NCBI GenBank assembly: GCA_905182175.1
Contig: CAJJAT010000029.1
Location: 1 to 64,000, forward strand
Origin: Flavobacteriales bacterium UBA1494
GTDB taxonomy: Bacteria > Bacteroidota > Bacteroidia > Flavobacteriales_E > Vicingaceae
Direction: 5' to 3'
Length of the DNA: 64,000 nucleotides
A program made the position numbers and the translations under genes. The notes beneath the pieces were generated by a model, which did not search any database, was not told the origin of the DNA, and saw nothing but the letters and a program-made list of their open reading frames with translations. Of the stretch, positions 7,178 to 16,971 are shown in pieces; position 1 is the stretch's first letter; each line of letters begins with the position of its first letter.

Positions 7178-10111
7178 CTAATATCCAAATACATCTTCTA
7201 AGCTTAACATGCTTACCGGACCATAATTTTTAAGTGCGTCCATATCTAAACCATCCTTTTTGCCAATTACCATAATGTTGTAATCGCCACCTTGTACATA
7301 TTCTTGGTGAAAAGCTTTAAGATCTTCCATTGTCATGTTCGGAATTGCATCGTAAATGTCTTTTCTCAAATCATGATCAACGCCTCTCTTGAGAGCTGTT
7401 TCATAGTTGAAAATTTTAGACGCTTTTGTGATTCTTTCGGTTCTAATTTTTTCTAAAGCTGCGTTTTTAGCCAATTCAAAGCTTTTTTCAGACTCTGGCA
7501 TGTTGTTTAACAAATCTGTCATGCCTGTCATTGCTTCGGCTAACTTGTCTGCTTGCGTTCCAATGTATGCCATGGTGTAATGAGACTTTGAAGAATCTCC
7601 TGGTGAACGATAGACTGAATAAACTGAGTAAGCTAAAGCTTTCGACTCTCTCATTTCTTGAAAAATAATTGAGCCCATTCCGCCTCCAAAATATTCATTG
7701 AAAATTGCAGCAGCTGCTACAGTTTTAGGATTGTACATTTCTTTCTTTGAAAGCATCATAATTTCTGCTTGCTTCATGTCGTAATCCACAACGTAAACTT
7801 TCGTTCCTTCATTGTCTTGCTCAACAAACTCTATTGCTGCAGGAATTGCCTTCATGCTCTCTGGCATTCTGTGGTTGTCGTTTAAAGCTGAAACCAATTC
7901 CTCTTCTGATCTTGGTCCATAGTACAATACTCTGTGCTGGAAGTTGTTTAAATCCTTAATTAAGGCAACCAATGCGTCTGCATCTAAATTGTTTAAGGCT
8001 TCTTCAGAAAGAATATTTTTGTAAGGAGAGTTTGAACCATATTGTGCGTAAGACTGCATTGCACCAAATAAGATGTTTCTCTTACTTAATTTAGCATCAG
8101 ATCTAGACTTCATTACGTTTGCTACCATATTTACTAAAGCCTCTTTTTCTGCATTCGCATCTTCTAGTAGGTGTTCAAATAATTTAATTCCTTTATCGAA
8201 GTTCTCATCCAATCCATTCATAATTATATACGAACGCTCGTCATTTGCAAATACACTAAAGTCACAACCAATTTTGTAAAACTCTTGCTGAATTTCAGAA
8301 GGAGAATACTTACTCGTTCCTAAAAACGGTAAATAATCTAACGCTAAATCAATTTTAGAATTATTGTTTTTACCCATATCGAATAAATAGTACAAGCTAA
8401 ATAAGCCGTTTGTTTCATTCTTTACTGTTCTTACTTTAGTTCCATTCGCTAATTCTGTTTGGTTAATGTCTGCTGCATAATCCAAAAATCGTGGCTGAAT
8501 TGGGTCAAACTTCATACCTGTAACCTTAGTTAAAAATGGAGAAGCATCTTCTCTATTTACACTTACAGGAGTAATTTTAGGCTTAACAACAGCTACATCA
8601 TTTTCTTTTTCGCCGGTCTTTTTGTAAACAGCAATGTAGTTGTCCTTATACTTCTCATTTGCAAACGTGATAATGTCTTCTTTGCTGAATTTCTTCAATG
8701 CATCAATTTCAGCAACTGCGTCAGACCAGTCTCTTCGCTGAACAAATGCGTCAACCATCATACTTGTTCTTCCTCTATTACTATCGAATTGTCTGATTTT
8801 ACCCAACTTTAAATCGTTGATACAAGCTTCCGGCAACCAATCTGGAAATGCTCCGGCTTGCAAACTATCAATTTGCGCCAATAGCAAATCTTTTACTTCT
8901 TCTAATGTTTGACCTTGCTTTGGACTACCGGTTAGCATGTGAGCGGAATAGTCAGTTAATATGTATGTGAACGAACTAGCTCGTTGCACTGCTTGCGCTT
9001 GATTCAAATTTAAATCGATGATACCTGCTGTAGAGTTTGCTAAAATCATGTCACACAACTGAATCAGTTGAGATTCACGAGTGTCAACGCCTTCAAATCG
9101 GTACGCCATGTACATAAATTCTGCATCAGGACCTGTAACCGATTTAATAATTGGAGTAGCAATTGGAGCTTCTTGCGCTACTTCAAAAATTGGAACTTCT
9201 TTGCTTTCAAATGAGCCAAAGTGCATCTTAATTTGCTGAATCACTGAATCTGGATTGATATCACCTGCTAAACAAATGGCCATGTTATTTGGTACGTAGT
9301 AGGTATTGAAATACTTTTTGATCTCAGTTAAGGAAGGATTCTTTAAATGATCAATTGTTCCAATTGTAGTTTGCTGTCCGTATTGGTGAGTGGGGTAAAG
9401 GTTGTCCATTAACGTTTCAAAAGCGATACTTCCGTCACTGTCTAAACTTCTGTTCTTTTCTTCATAAACTGCTTCTAGTTCAGTATGAAATAATCTCAAT
9501 TGTGGATTTCGGAATCTTTCAGCTTCAAGGTTCAACCATTTTTCCAACTGATTTGTAGGAATATCATTGATATACACTGTCTCCTCTTGAGAAGTATAAG
9601 CGTTGGTTCCTTTTGCGCCCATTTGCGACACCATTTTGTCATACTCATTTGCAATGGCAAATGTTGATGCTAAATTTGAGACACTGTCAATTTGAGCGTA
9701 CAGTTCCGTCCTTATTGCTTCGTCAGTGGTGCCTCTATATACTTCATATAAACTATCAATTTCAATTAATAGGGGACCTTCCTTTGAAAAGTCCAACGTA
9801 CCATAAACATCAGTTCCTTTAAACAACATGTGCTCTAAGTAGTGCGCTAAACCCGTTGCGGTTGAGGGGTCGTTTTTACTTCCTGCACGAACCGCAATGG
9901 AGGTTTGAACTCTAGGAGCTTCTTCATTTACAGATAAATACACTTTTAAGCCGTTGTCTAAGGTGTAAATTCTGGTATTGGTTGGGTCATTTTCAACCGT
10001 TTCGTAGCCTTTGTTGTCGGCGTTAGCTTCAGTATTATTACCGCCGCATGCTACCATGAATAGGATAGAAGCTGCTGTTAATGATCCTGCTAAAATTGAT
10101 TTAATTTTCAT
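7178..10111 (-). CDS. M16 family zinc metalloprotease, lipoprotein (977 aa)
   Basis: This is a pitrilysin/insulinase-like peptidase. The N-terminus is a lipoprotein signal with lipobox residues MVAC and Cys22, then GGNN, so it is likely anchored in an envelope membrane. The inverted zinc motif H90-Y-L-E-H94 sits in GLAHYLEHMLFKG, and the distal zinc Glu is expected in the LEAVYEEKNR segment about 75 residues later. A second, inactive M16 domain fills the C-terminal half, so the length fits the one-chain PtrA/PqqL type. Such proteins degrade peptides in the periplasm; the substrate here is unknown. It is flanked by dnaX upstream and two tandem terminators downstream, and appears monocistronic. 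Confidence 0.9.
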   Translation of the reverse strand: MKIKSILAGSLTAASILFMVACGGNNTEANADNKGYETVENDPTNTRIYTLDNGLKVYLSVNEEAPRVQTSIAVRAGSKNDPSTATGLAHYLEHMLFKGTDVYGTLDFSKEGPLLIEIDSLYEVYRGTTDEAIRTELYAQIDSVSNLASTFAIANEYDKMVSQMGAKGTNAYTSQEETVYINDIPTNQLEKWLNLEAERFRNPQLRLFHTELEAVYEEKNRSLDSDGSIAFETLMDNLYPTHQYGQQTTIGTIDHLKNPSLTEIKKYFNTYYVPNNMAICLAGDINPDSVIQQIKMHFGSFESKEVPIFEVAQEAPIATPIIKSVTGPDAEFMYMAYRFEGVDTRESQLIQLCDMILANSTAGIIDLNLNQAQAVQRASSFTYILTDYSAHMLTGSPKQGQTLEEVKDLLLAQIDSLQAGAFPDWLPEACINDLKLGKIRQFDSNRGRTSMMVDAFVQRRDWSDAVAEIDALKKFSKEDIITFANEKYKDNYIAVYKKTGEKENDVAVVKPKITPVSVNREDASPFLTKVTGMKFDPIQPRFLDYAADINQTELANGTKVRTVKNETNGLFSLYYLFDMGKNNNSKIDLALDYLPFLGTSKYSPSEIQQEFYKIGCDFSVFANDERSYIIMNGLDENFDKGIKLFEHLLEDANAEKEALVNMVANVMKSRSDAKLSKRNILFGAMQSYAQYGSNSPYKNILSEEALNNLDADALVALIKDLNNFQHRVLYYGPRSEEELVSALNDNHRMPESMKAIPAAIEFVEQDNEGTKVYVVDYDMKQAEIMMLSKKEMYNPKTVAAAAIFNEYFGGGMGSIIFQEMRESKALAYSVYSVYRSPGDSSKSHYTMAYIGTQADKLAEAMTGMTDLLNNMPESEKSFELAKNAALEKIRTERITKASKIFNYETALKRGVDHDLRKDIYDAIPNMTMEDLKAFHQEYVQGGDYNIMVIGKKDGLDMDALKNYGPVSMLSLEDVFGY

Positions 10112-10216
10112 TGAATTGAGTTTGTTAAACGATAGGTTACGAAATTATAAAATTATCAGCTTATTTTAACACATTTTCTGTTAAAAGTCACAAATTGAGG
10201 AATTGTGGCTTAGAGT

Positions 10217-12063
10217 TTAAATAAAATCTAAGCCTAGTTCTCTTTTCAAATCGAGTAGAGTTGGGTTTTCTTCAGCCATGCGATTAAACTTTTCTTCGTC
10301 GGTATACGCTTTTCGCTTTGTCTGGTCCTTCTCTACCCGAACAGAGAGTTCGATGCCCCCATTTTTTAAGCTTTTTCTCAAATAATCGTGAATCTCAGTT
10401 CTTCGATCCATTAATTCTTCCGCTTGACTTTTGTTGTCTACAGCTAATTCTATTTGAAAATTTTCTTGCAGTAAGGGCGCTCTGGTAATCATTGCAGCAT
10501 AAACAATCGAGCTTCCTTCAACTTCGCTGTCTCTAATTCGTTCAGCTAATTTTTTCCAAGTAGTTATAAAAGCATCTTGGGTATATTCTTCTCTTGCTTC
10601 AGAAGTGTATGCTTCCGCTTCGATTTCTTCATCTGTTTTTACAACATCTTTGGTCAGTTCATTTATACTTAAGGAAGAGGTCTTTGTTTGTTGTTGTTCT
10701 AGTTTTGCAAACTTGCTTTTGAAACTTGGCTTTTTTTCGCTGACAGCTCTTGAATCGGGCTGTTGCTTGTTTATAATTGCCGCAGGCTCTTCCGCACTTT
10801 GCGTTACTTCTGGATGTAGAGGAGGATTCGATACTAGAGCTTGTGCTTTAGCATCAGGTGGCGCAGGAGTTGAATTGGGAAGACTTGCAACTGCAGAAAT
10901 AGTGTGGCTTGCTTTAACTTCAGCAACCGATTTAATTAACCGTTTTTTTTTTCGCCCTCTAGTTTAGAAGGATTCAGAATAGACGCAATTTGCATCAGCG
11001 ACAGCTCAACTAAAAGTCGTTTGTTTTTACTTGCTCTGTATTCTGTATCACAGTCTCTGCAAATTTCTAATGCTCGAATAATAAAACCTACTGAACAGTT
11101 GGCAGATTGCTCTTTGTACCGTGGCTTTATGCTTTTTCCAACTTCTAGCAAATCCACTGTTTGTGAATCTAAACAAACTAACAAATTCCTTAAATGAGAA
11201 GCTAGGCCATTAATAAACAAATGACCATCGAAGCCATTGTGAATAATTTCATTGAGCAATACTAGGCTAGACGGAATGTCACCTTTTAATAGGGCGTCAG
11301 TTGCTTTGAAATAATAATCGTAATCCAGAATGTTGAGATTCTCAATGGCAGACTCATACGTAAGGTTTTTACCTGAGAAACTAACAAGCTGATCAAAAAT
11401 TGAAAGTGCATCTCGTAATGCGCCGTCGGCTTTTTGTGCAATCACGTGCAATGCCTCTTCTTCTGCTTTTATACCTTCTTTTTCGGCGATAGAGCCTAAA
11501 TGCATGCTAATGTCTTCTACTTCAATTCTGCTAAAGTCAAAAATTTGACAACGAGAAAGAATGGTAGGAATAATCTTGTGCTTTTCAGTCGTGGCTAGTA
11601 TAAAAATAGCGTGCGCAGGCGGTTCTTCGAGTGTCTTCAAAAAAGCATTAAATGCCTGGTTGGAGAGCATGTGCACCTCATCTATAATATACACTTTATG
11701 AGAACCTATTTGCGGTGCGAAACGAACTTGATCAATTAAACTTCTAATGTCGTCGACCGAGTTGTTTGAAGCTGCATCTAATTCATGAATGTTTAGCGAA
11801 GCTCCTTCATTAAAAGAAGTACAAGAATCACATTCGTTGCAGGCTTCAATACTCTCAGTTCTGTTGAAACAATTAATGGTTTTGGCTAAAATTCTAGCAC
11901 AGGTTGTTTTGCCTACACCTCGAGAACCGCAAAACAAAAAGGCTTGCGCCAAATGTTCCGTTTTAATGGCATTCTTTAAGGTGTTTGTAATCGACTTTTG
12001 ACCAACAACAGAGTCGAAGGTGACAGGACGATACTTACGGGCTGAAACAACAAAATTTTCCAT
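10217..12063 (-). CDS. dnaX: DNA polymerase III subunits gamma and tau, with a -1 frameshift at A10
   Basis: This is the clamp-loader ATPase. The zero frame from 12063 encodes 375 residues: Walker A GSRGVGKT (46-53), a four-Cys zinc site (C65, C75, C78, C81), Walker B YIIDEVHML (125-133) and LLVELSLMQIASI near its end. It stops at 10936, a few codons after GGCGAAAAAAAAAACGG. Slipping back one base at the A10 run opens the -1 frame, which continues without a stop through a proline/alanine-rich linker. It then enters a conserved C-terminal domain (FITTWKKLAERIRDSEVEGS to LKRELGLDFI) and ends at 10217. That gives a tau-like product of 615 residues and a gamma-like one of 375. Programmed slippage at A runs is known in E. 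coli and Thermus dnaX. An assembly indel in the homopolymer is the alternative. Confidence 0.85.
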
Positions 12064-12142
12064 AGATACTTACTTCTACAAAGGTAGCACTCTCATATAA
12101 AAAAGTGACGTTGTTCCATAAAATTTAATCAACAATAATTTC

Positions 12143-13360
12143 CTACTGTTTCACAAACTTCTTTTGGATTTTACCTTTTTCGGTAGAGAGCTCCACAAAG
12201 TAAATACCACTTTTAAATTCGCCAATGTTGATGGTGCTTTTAAATCTAGCGCTTTCGTAAACCACTTTTCCGTTCATGTCTAAAAGGCGCATCTCCGTTA
12301 CATTTATTAAATTAGATACGGTAATTTTAATTTTATCTTGAGCTGGGCTTGGGGAAATTTGAACTGCACTAGTTAATGAATTGCCTTTTTCTATAAGCCC
12401 AACAGTACCTCCAGTATTGGTTGATTTATACATTATACCATTTGCACAAAGCGCAAAAAAGGTGCTGTCGTCTCGCTGAAAATAGTTTAGAATGGTTACT
12501 CCTATTGAATCTGAGGTGTACGTATATCCTAAGTTTGTAGAGGTTAGAATTTCTGTATTTAGTCCACTTTTAGTGGCGATTAACTTCTTAGATTTATTGA
12601 AAGGCACGATTTTAAATGGCCTAACAGAGTTGCCAGCAGTTTGAATCCAATTTAATCCTCCATCATTAGGTAATATATTCAAACAAAGGAAAGCCACCCT
12701 TATGAAAAATCAGGGTATCCCCACCAAAATTAAAAACCTGCCTGTAAGGATAATTAACTGTGAACGGAAGTGGTGCTGTCGACCAAGTGATTTCTCTGTC
12801 ATCGCTGTAATGAATATTGGTTGTGGTGCTTGCAGCTAAATACGTTTCTTTCCAAACAGATAAATCATTGTAAAAATGATTTGAGTCTATAGTTCTATAT
12901 TGGTTGTTTCTTTGGGCAATTAAACCTGAGTTAGTAGCACTCCAAATACTATCGTTGAAACTTATTGCTGATATTTCAGTAGTTTGAAGATTATAGCCAT
13001 TTTTTACCTGAACGTTAGTTAAGCCACTCCTAACTTTAACAGTATAATATAATTAGAATCAGTTTGAGAATCATGTGCAAAAAAGAAAACACTATCAGCT
13101 AATCGGTACATATTCGCAAAAACAAAGTTTTGACTTGTGTCTACAGTAAAAAACACATTCCAACTGTCACCTCCGTCTGATGATATAAGTGATTCTCCGT
13201 AAGTGGCAGCATAACCCAATGTATCATTTACAAAGTCCATTTTTAAAAAATGACTCTTTGCGTTGTTGGTGTTTACTCGCCGCCAATTCGGGTTTTGAGC
13301 GAAGGTTGTAACTATTATGAAGAGAGCTATTATTATTATTATTGAGATTAAATTTTTCAT
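12143..13360 (-). pseudogene. Ycf48/BNR-like T9SS secreted protein, frameshifted twice
   Basis: The start at 13360 has a hydrophobic signal peptide ending in TFAQ, then beta-propeller-like repeats with SSDGGDSWNVFF. The frame ends at 13019. The coding sense continues in the -1 frame (SGLTNVQVKNGYNLQ and on to GGFPLFEY). Near 12675 it shifts again into the frame that reads NDGGLNWIQTAGNSVRP and finishes with a T9SS sorting domain (VSNLINVTEMRLLDMNGKV, KGKIQKKFVKQ) at 12143. All three pieces join into one protein of about 400 residues. As written it cannot be made. It starts one base beyond the stop of the degraded tyrosinase gene, so the two probably formed an operon. Confidence 0.75.
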
Positions 13361-13361
13361 A

Positions 13362-15139
13362 TTAATTGCGCATTAGAGTTTTAGAATCAACATTTAATCC
13401 ATCGAAGACTGAAGATACATCTAAAAAGTTAATTTTAACACCAACTTGACCTAAAAAACCCTCATTCATTTCAAGTCCTATAATTTTTGCATTCGTGCTC
13501 GTTACTCGCGTCAAGAGTTCTCCCGTATTTCTTATGTATAATCCTTCAGATTGAAGTCCATTTTCTTCCCCAATACCCCATACATTATCATCTAATTGAA
13601 TACTACCTTCAGCATCCTCTGCAATGTAATTTCCACTTCTACGACTAATATTTTCACAAATAAGATCGAAAGTAATTGTTTCATTAGAGGAACTTCCTGT
13701 GTAAAGAGTAGTTCCATTTGTAACGTTGTTTGGAAATGATGGGTTGTGAAACGCTGGGATATTGTCAATCACCGATAAATTCTTCCAAATGATATTATTG
13801 TTATTATCATTTACGTTCGCACCTAAGTTCCAAATTCCGGTTGCAGCTTCATTGTACATCGGGTCAATTTTGGGTGCATCTATCCGAGCTAAAAGACAGA
13901 AATGATCCGGTTGGTTGTTAAAAGAATTGTAATTTGAGGGATTGGGTGGCATCCAACTAAACTGAAGTATTTTTTGATCCATGGGCTCAATCGAAGGTAT
14001 TTGCAATGTTGAAATTATATTTTCCATTGGGACTGAGCCGTTACCACTGAGGTGTGGCATTGTAATGCTTCCATCCCAGTGTTGAGGCCATGTTAAATTT
14101 GTGGCGGCTTTTGACCAATAGAGTTTTAAGTCTTCCGTTCCTTGACTAACATATTTTCCCCTGTTTCTTACTCTAACATAAACGTAATTTGGATTGATCC
14201 CATCGTTAATTGGATTTTGATGAGTTGCATTTGTTAGTCCATTATTTTGGTTTTGCACCATATATCATAGCTGAGATACTGCGGGCCATTATAAATGCTT
14301 GGTTCATCACCTAAATCTCTCTCAAACATAACTAGGATGGGTGGTCTTTCATAAAAAGGTCAAAGAATTGCGAAGTGGAGTTGGAGCAGTTATCTTTCTA
14401 ATCTTTCCAAATTTGATCAATAGATGCGTGCCATAACCAATGTGCAGGAAAACTTGGCGATAACATATTTATAAAAAGGCCTTCTATTTCACCATGCACA
14501 AAATTGTGATATAAAGAACCTCCTTGCTGTGCTGCTAAAAATGATATAGTTCCAGGAGTGATTGTGGGACCGGGATATCCTTGTTTAGCATCCCTTTCTA
14601 TAACCGCGCTTAAACCTGTTGGGCAGCAGAAAGCTGTAGAAGGTTGAGTGGGGTTCATATGAAAATTTCATAAGTCATTAAAGCTATCTTAAATTGAATT
14701 TAGGATTAAGTAGCTGGCTTTTGGCACATTGGGATTCCAATTAGGTAGGACAGGGTTGTTGCAGCATTTATACAATTAGCTTAAGGGCGTGAAGGGTCGA
14801 TTGCTTGAAAAGGTGCACCTATTGGGAAATTCACGTCCCATTGCTGTAGAGAGACAAATTGTGGGTTCTCACTTAAAACTAAATCGTCTTCCAACCTTTG
14901 AATGTATACTCTGTGGAAGGGCAAGAAGTCAAAGTCTGAATGAATATCAACACTTGCAGTCCGTCTCATATCGCAATGATTAGTCAATATATTAGCGCGA
15001 ATAGGTTGTAAAATTAGATTTGCTAAGGACTGTTGCTCAACCAAAGTGAATGAGCCAACAGCGGGTATATCATTTTATTTTAAGAAGTTATGATGCTTAA
15101 TAAGCAGAGAATAGAAAGTGTAGAAACAAAACATTTCAT
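13362..15139 (-). pseudogene. Tyrosinase-like copper protein, multiply disrupted
   Basis: A signal peptide (MKCFVSTLSILCLLSIITS) starts at 15139. A frameshift follows, then DIHSDFDFLPFHRVYIQRLEDD, which is the CuA-type His region of the tyrosinase central domain. The CuB region appears at 14398-14658 as LYHNFVHGEIEGLF and AHWLWHASIDQIWKD. Lesions between and after these include a TAA after DPSRP (14782), at least one shift near 14700, a TAG after IWKD where a Trp codon is expected, a base lost from a T run near 14360, and a base lost in TGG-GTG near 14262. The C-terminal 299 residues are then open to 13362. Tyrosinases oxidise phenols using two copper ions. This copy looks long dead unless the assembly is poor. 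Confidence 0.75.
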
Positions 15140-15277
15140 ATAGATAGTAGTATTTAATTAGATGATTTTATCAATCATTTAGTCATAAAAATGGACTGAA
15201 AGACTATTTACTTTTTGATTGAAGTTTACAATTAATCTTCTTTAATTGTAAAAAGTTATAATTAATTGAATATTTCG

Positions 15278-15285
15278 TATTTTTG
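15278..15285 (+). promoter_or_regulatory. Putative -7 box of the rpsF operon
   Basis: TATTTTTG matches TAnnTTTG and lies 42 bases upstream of the rpsF ATG. The short leader that follows contains a CCCAA/TTGGG stem-loop (about 15290-15302) directly after GCCGA. It may be a site for S6:S18 autoregulation, which is known for rpsF leaders in other bacteria. Confidence 0.45.
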
Positions 15286-15327
15286 CCGACCCAATTTTGG
15301 GGAGAATAACACATAAACACTTATACA

Positions 15328-15678
15328 ATGAGGAATCATTATGAGACTGTTTTCATTTTAACACCCGTTTTGTCTGCAGATCAGGCAAAGGAAACAGTTG
15401 CAACTTACAAAAAACTGCTCAAAGAAGCCGGAGCAAAAATTCACAATGATGAGCATTGGGGAATGAAAAAATTGGCTTATCCTATCCAGAAAAAGTCAAC
15501 TGGTTTTTACCAACTTTTTCAATACGAAGTAGAAGGCGATTTCATTGCAAAAATGGAATTGGTTTTTAAACGCGACGAGAAAGTGATGAGATTCTTAACT
15601 GTAAAGCTTGACAAGCATGCAGTAGAATATGCTAAAGTGCGTATTGAAAAAGTTAAATCTTTCGCTAAAGCTAAATAG
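15328..15678 (+). CDS. rpsF: 30S ribosomal protein bS6
   Basis: This 116-residue protein begins [19 protein letters not shown], the standard bS6 start, and contains the conserved [20 protein letters not shown] segment. It binds the platform of the 30S subunit as a heterodimer with bS18, which is the next gene but one short spacer. It is first in the S6-S18-L9 operon. No ssb gene intervenes, as is usual in Bacteroidota. Confidence 0.97.
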   Translation: MRNHYETVFILTPVLSADQAKETVATYKKLLKEAGAKIHNDEHWGMKKLAYPIQKKSTGFYQLFQYEVEGDFIAKMELVFKRDEKVMRFLTVKLDKHAVEYAKVRIEKVKSFAKAK

Positions 15679-15689
15679 AAGAAGCGTTG

Positions 15690-15709
15690 CACTGAGCATA
15701 GGCGAAGTG
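15690..15709. repeat. Short interspersed repeat, copy 1 (rpsF-rpsR spacer)
   Basis: CACTGAGCATAGGCGAAGTG is an imperfect palindrome. It matches the copy at 48068-48087 at 16 of 20 bases. Such CACTGAGC-N-CGAAGTG units are scattered through many Bacteroidota genomes. Confidence 0.6.
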
Positions 15710-15733
15710 TAAAACCCAAAAAACTTAAAAGAC

Positions 15734-16003
15734 ATGGCTGAAAATTCATCAGAAATTAGATACCTCAATCCTCCATCGATTGACGTTAAAAAAGAGAAAT
15801 ACTGTAGATTCAAGAAAAATAGAATCAAGTATATAGATTACAAAAACCCTGACTACCTATTGCAATTTGTAAACGAGCAAGGGAAATTATTACCAAGAAG
15901 AATCACAGGTACTTCTTTGAAATATCAAAGAAAAGTAGCTCAAGCTGTAAAAAGATGTCGCCATTTAGGGATGATGCCTTACGTAGCAGATTTGTTAAAA
16001 TAA
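15734..16003 (+). CDS. rpsR: 30S ribosomal protein bS18
   Basis: This 89-residue protein has the conserved core IDYKNPDYLLQFVNEQGK and the C-terminal RRITGTSLKYQRKVAQAVKR typical of bS18. It partners bS6 on the 30S platform. It lies 55 bases after rpsF, and that spacer holds a short palindromic repeat. It is followed 15 bases later by rplI. Confidence 0.97.
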   Translation: MAENSSEIRYLNPPSIDVKKEKYCRFKKNRIKYIDYKNPDYLLQFVNEQGKLLPRRITGTSLKYQRKVAQAVKRCRHLGMMPYVADLLK

Positions 16004-16018
16004 ATAGGAGGATAGAAA

Positions 16019-16468
16019 ATGGATATTATACTAAAAGAAGACATCGAAAACCTTGGATTTAAAGATGAATTGGTAAATGTAAAACCTGGTTTTGCAAGAA
16101 ACTTTTTAATTCCTCAAGGAAAGGCAATTGCTGCAACTTCATCAAACAAAAAAGTTTGGGAAGAGAATTTGCGTCAGAGAAGCCATAAAGAAACAAAAAT
16201 CAAAGAAGAAGCTGCAGTAACTGCAAAAGCTTTAGAGTCTGCGAAGATTCAAGTTGGAGCGAAAGTTGGAGAAGCTGGAAAGAAGATTTTTGGTTCTGTA
16301 AACAATATTCAAATTGCTGATTCTATCACCGCGATGGGTCACAAGGTGGATAGGAAGAACATCAAAATCTTAGGTTCTCAAATTAAAGAGGTTGGTACTT
16401 ACCAAGCTGAAATTAGATTGCACAAGGATGTTTCGGTAACTATCGATTTCGACGTTATCGCTGAGTAG
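16019..16468 (+). CDS. rplI: 50S ribosomal protein bL9
   Basis: This 149-residue protein starts MDIILKEDIENLGFKDELVN and has the diagnostic VKPGFARNFLIPQGKA motif of the bL9 N-terminal domain, a connecting helix (about 45-75), and the C-terminal rRNA-binding domain. It is preceded by AGGAGG (16006-16011), one of the few strong Shine-Dalgarno sequences in the window. It ends the operon. Confidence 0.97.
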   Translation: MDIILKEDIENLGFKDELVNVKPGFARNFLIPQGKAIAATSSNKKVWEENLRQRSHKETKIKEEAAVTAKALESAKIQVGAKVGEAGKKIFGSVNNIQIADSITAMGHKVDRKNIKILGSQIKEVGTYQAEIRLHKDVSVTIDFDVIAE

Positions 16469-16491
16469 ACTAGTAGGTTGATTGATAATTA

Positions 16492-16536
16492 AAGTCTCAA
16501 GTGCTTCGAGTAATCGAAGAACTTGGGGCTTTTTTG
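16492..16536 (+). terminator. Terminator of the rpsF-rpsR-rplI operon
   Basis: The outer stem AGTCTCAAGT / ACTTGGGGCT (with wobble pairs) holds an inner CTTCG / CGAAG stem. It is followed by T6 and lies 23 bases after the rplI stop. Confidence 0.85.
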
Positions 16537-16557
16537 TTTAGAAGAAAACAAATCGGA

Positions 16558-16833
16558 TCATCCAACTAATTCCGAAAATAGAATAAGACCTGATATAACA
16601 GAAGCAATCATTGCTTTATAAAATTGCTTTTTTTCTTCAATTTTTTGTGCTCTCAACTTTTCCTTTATGGCTTTTATTTGATGCGGCCATGCTTCTTTAA
16701 AGTCTAATCCTTTTTTTTTGGCGGCTTCTAAAAACGCTGCTTTTAGTTTAAAATAACTTCCTCTTCTCTTTATGCTTTTAGCGTAAAGATTATCTCTATT
16801 CGTTTGTGATCTAGCATGAGATGAAAAACCCAT
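16558..16833 (-). CDS. Small basic protein with a C-terminal membrane helix
   Basis: This 91-residue protein is not recognised. Its first 65 residues are rich in Lys/Arg and mostly helical (KRRGSYFKLKAAFLEAAKKK, AIKEKLRAQKIEEKKQ). The last 25 residues (YKAMIASVISGLILFSELVG) can form one membrane helix, so it may be tail-anchored. It stands alone between the converging rplI terminator and the MacB-like permease. The biased composition without stops supports a real gene, but no function can be given. Confidence 0.6.
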   Translation of the reverse strand: MGFSSHARSQTNRDNLYAKSIKRRGSYFKLKAAFLEAAKKKGLDFKEAWPHQIKAIKEKLRAQKIEEKKQFYKAMIASVISGLILFSELVG

Positions 16834-16971
16834 GATGCCTATAGTTGGAATATGTTAATTTTTTTTGCATTTCTGCGTTATACCGGAGAGTTCGGAGTAA
16901 TGTACATTCTTACATAAGAATGATCATGCGTATGCGTAATTCTTCATTTTACATTTTATCATTCAATAAAA

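Noticed and set aside
10605-10967. Plus-strand open frame of 120 codons opposite the tau linker
   Set aside because: It is the complement of the -1 frame of dnaX. Its Ser/Ala-rich composition is a shadow of the linker.
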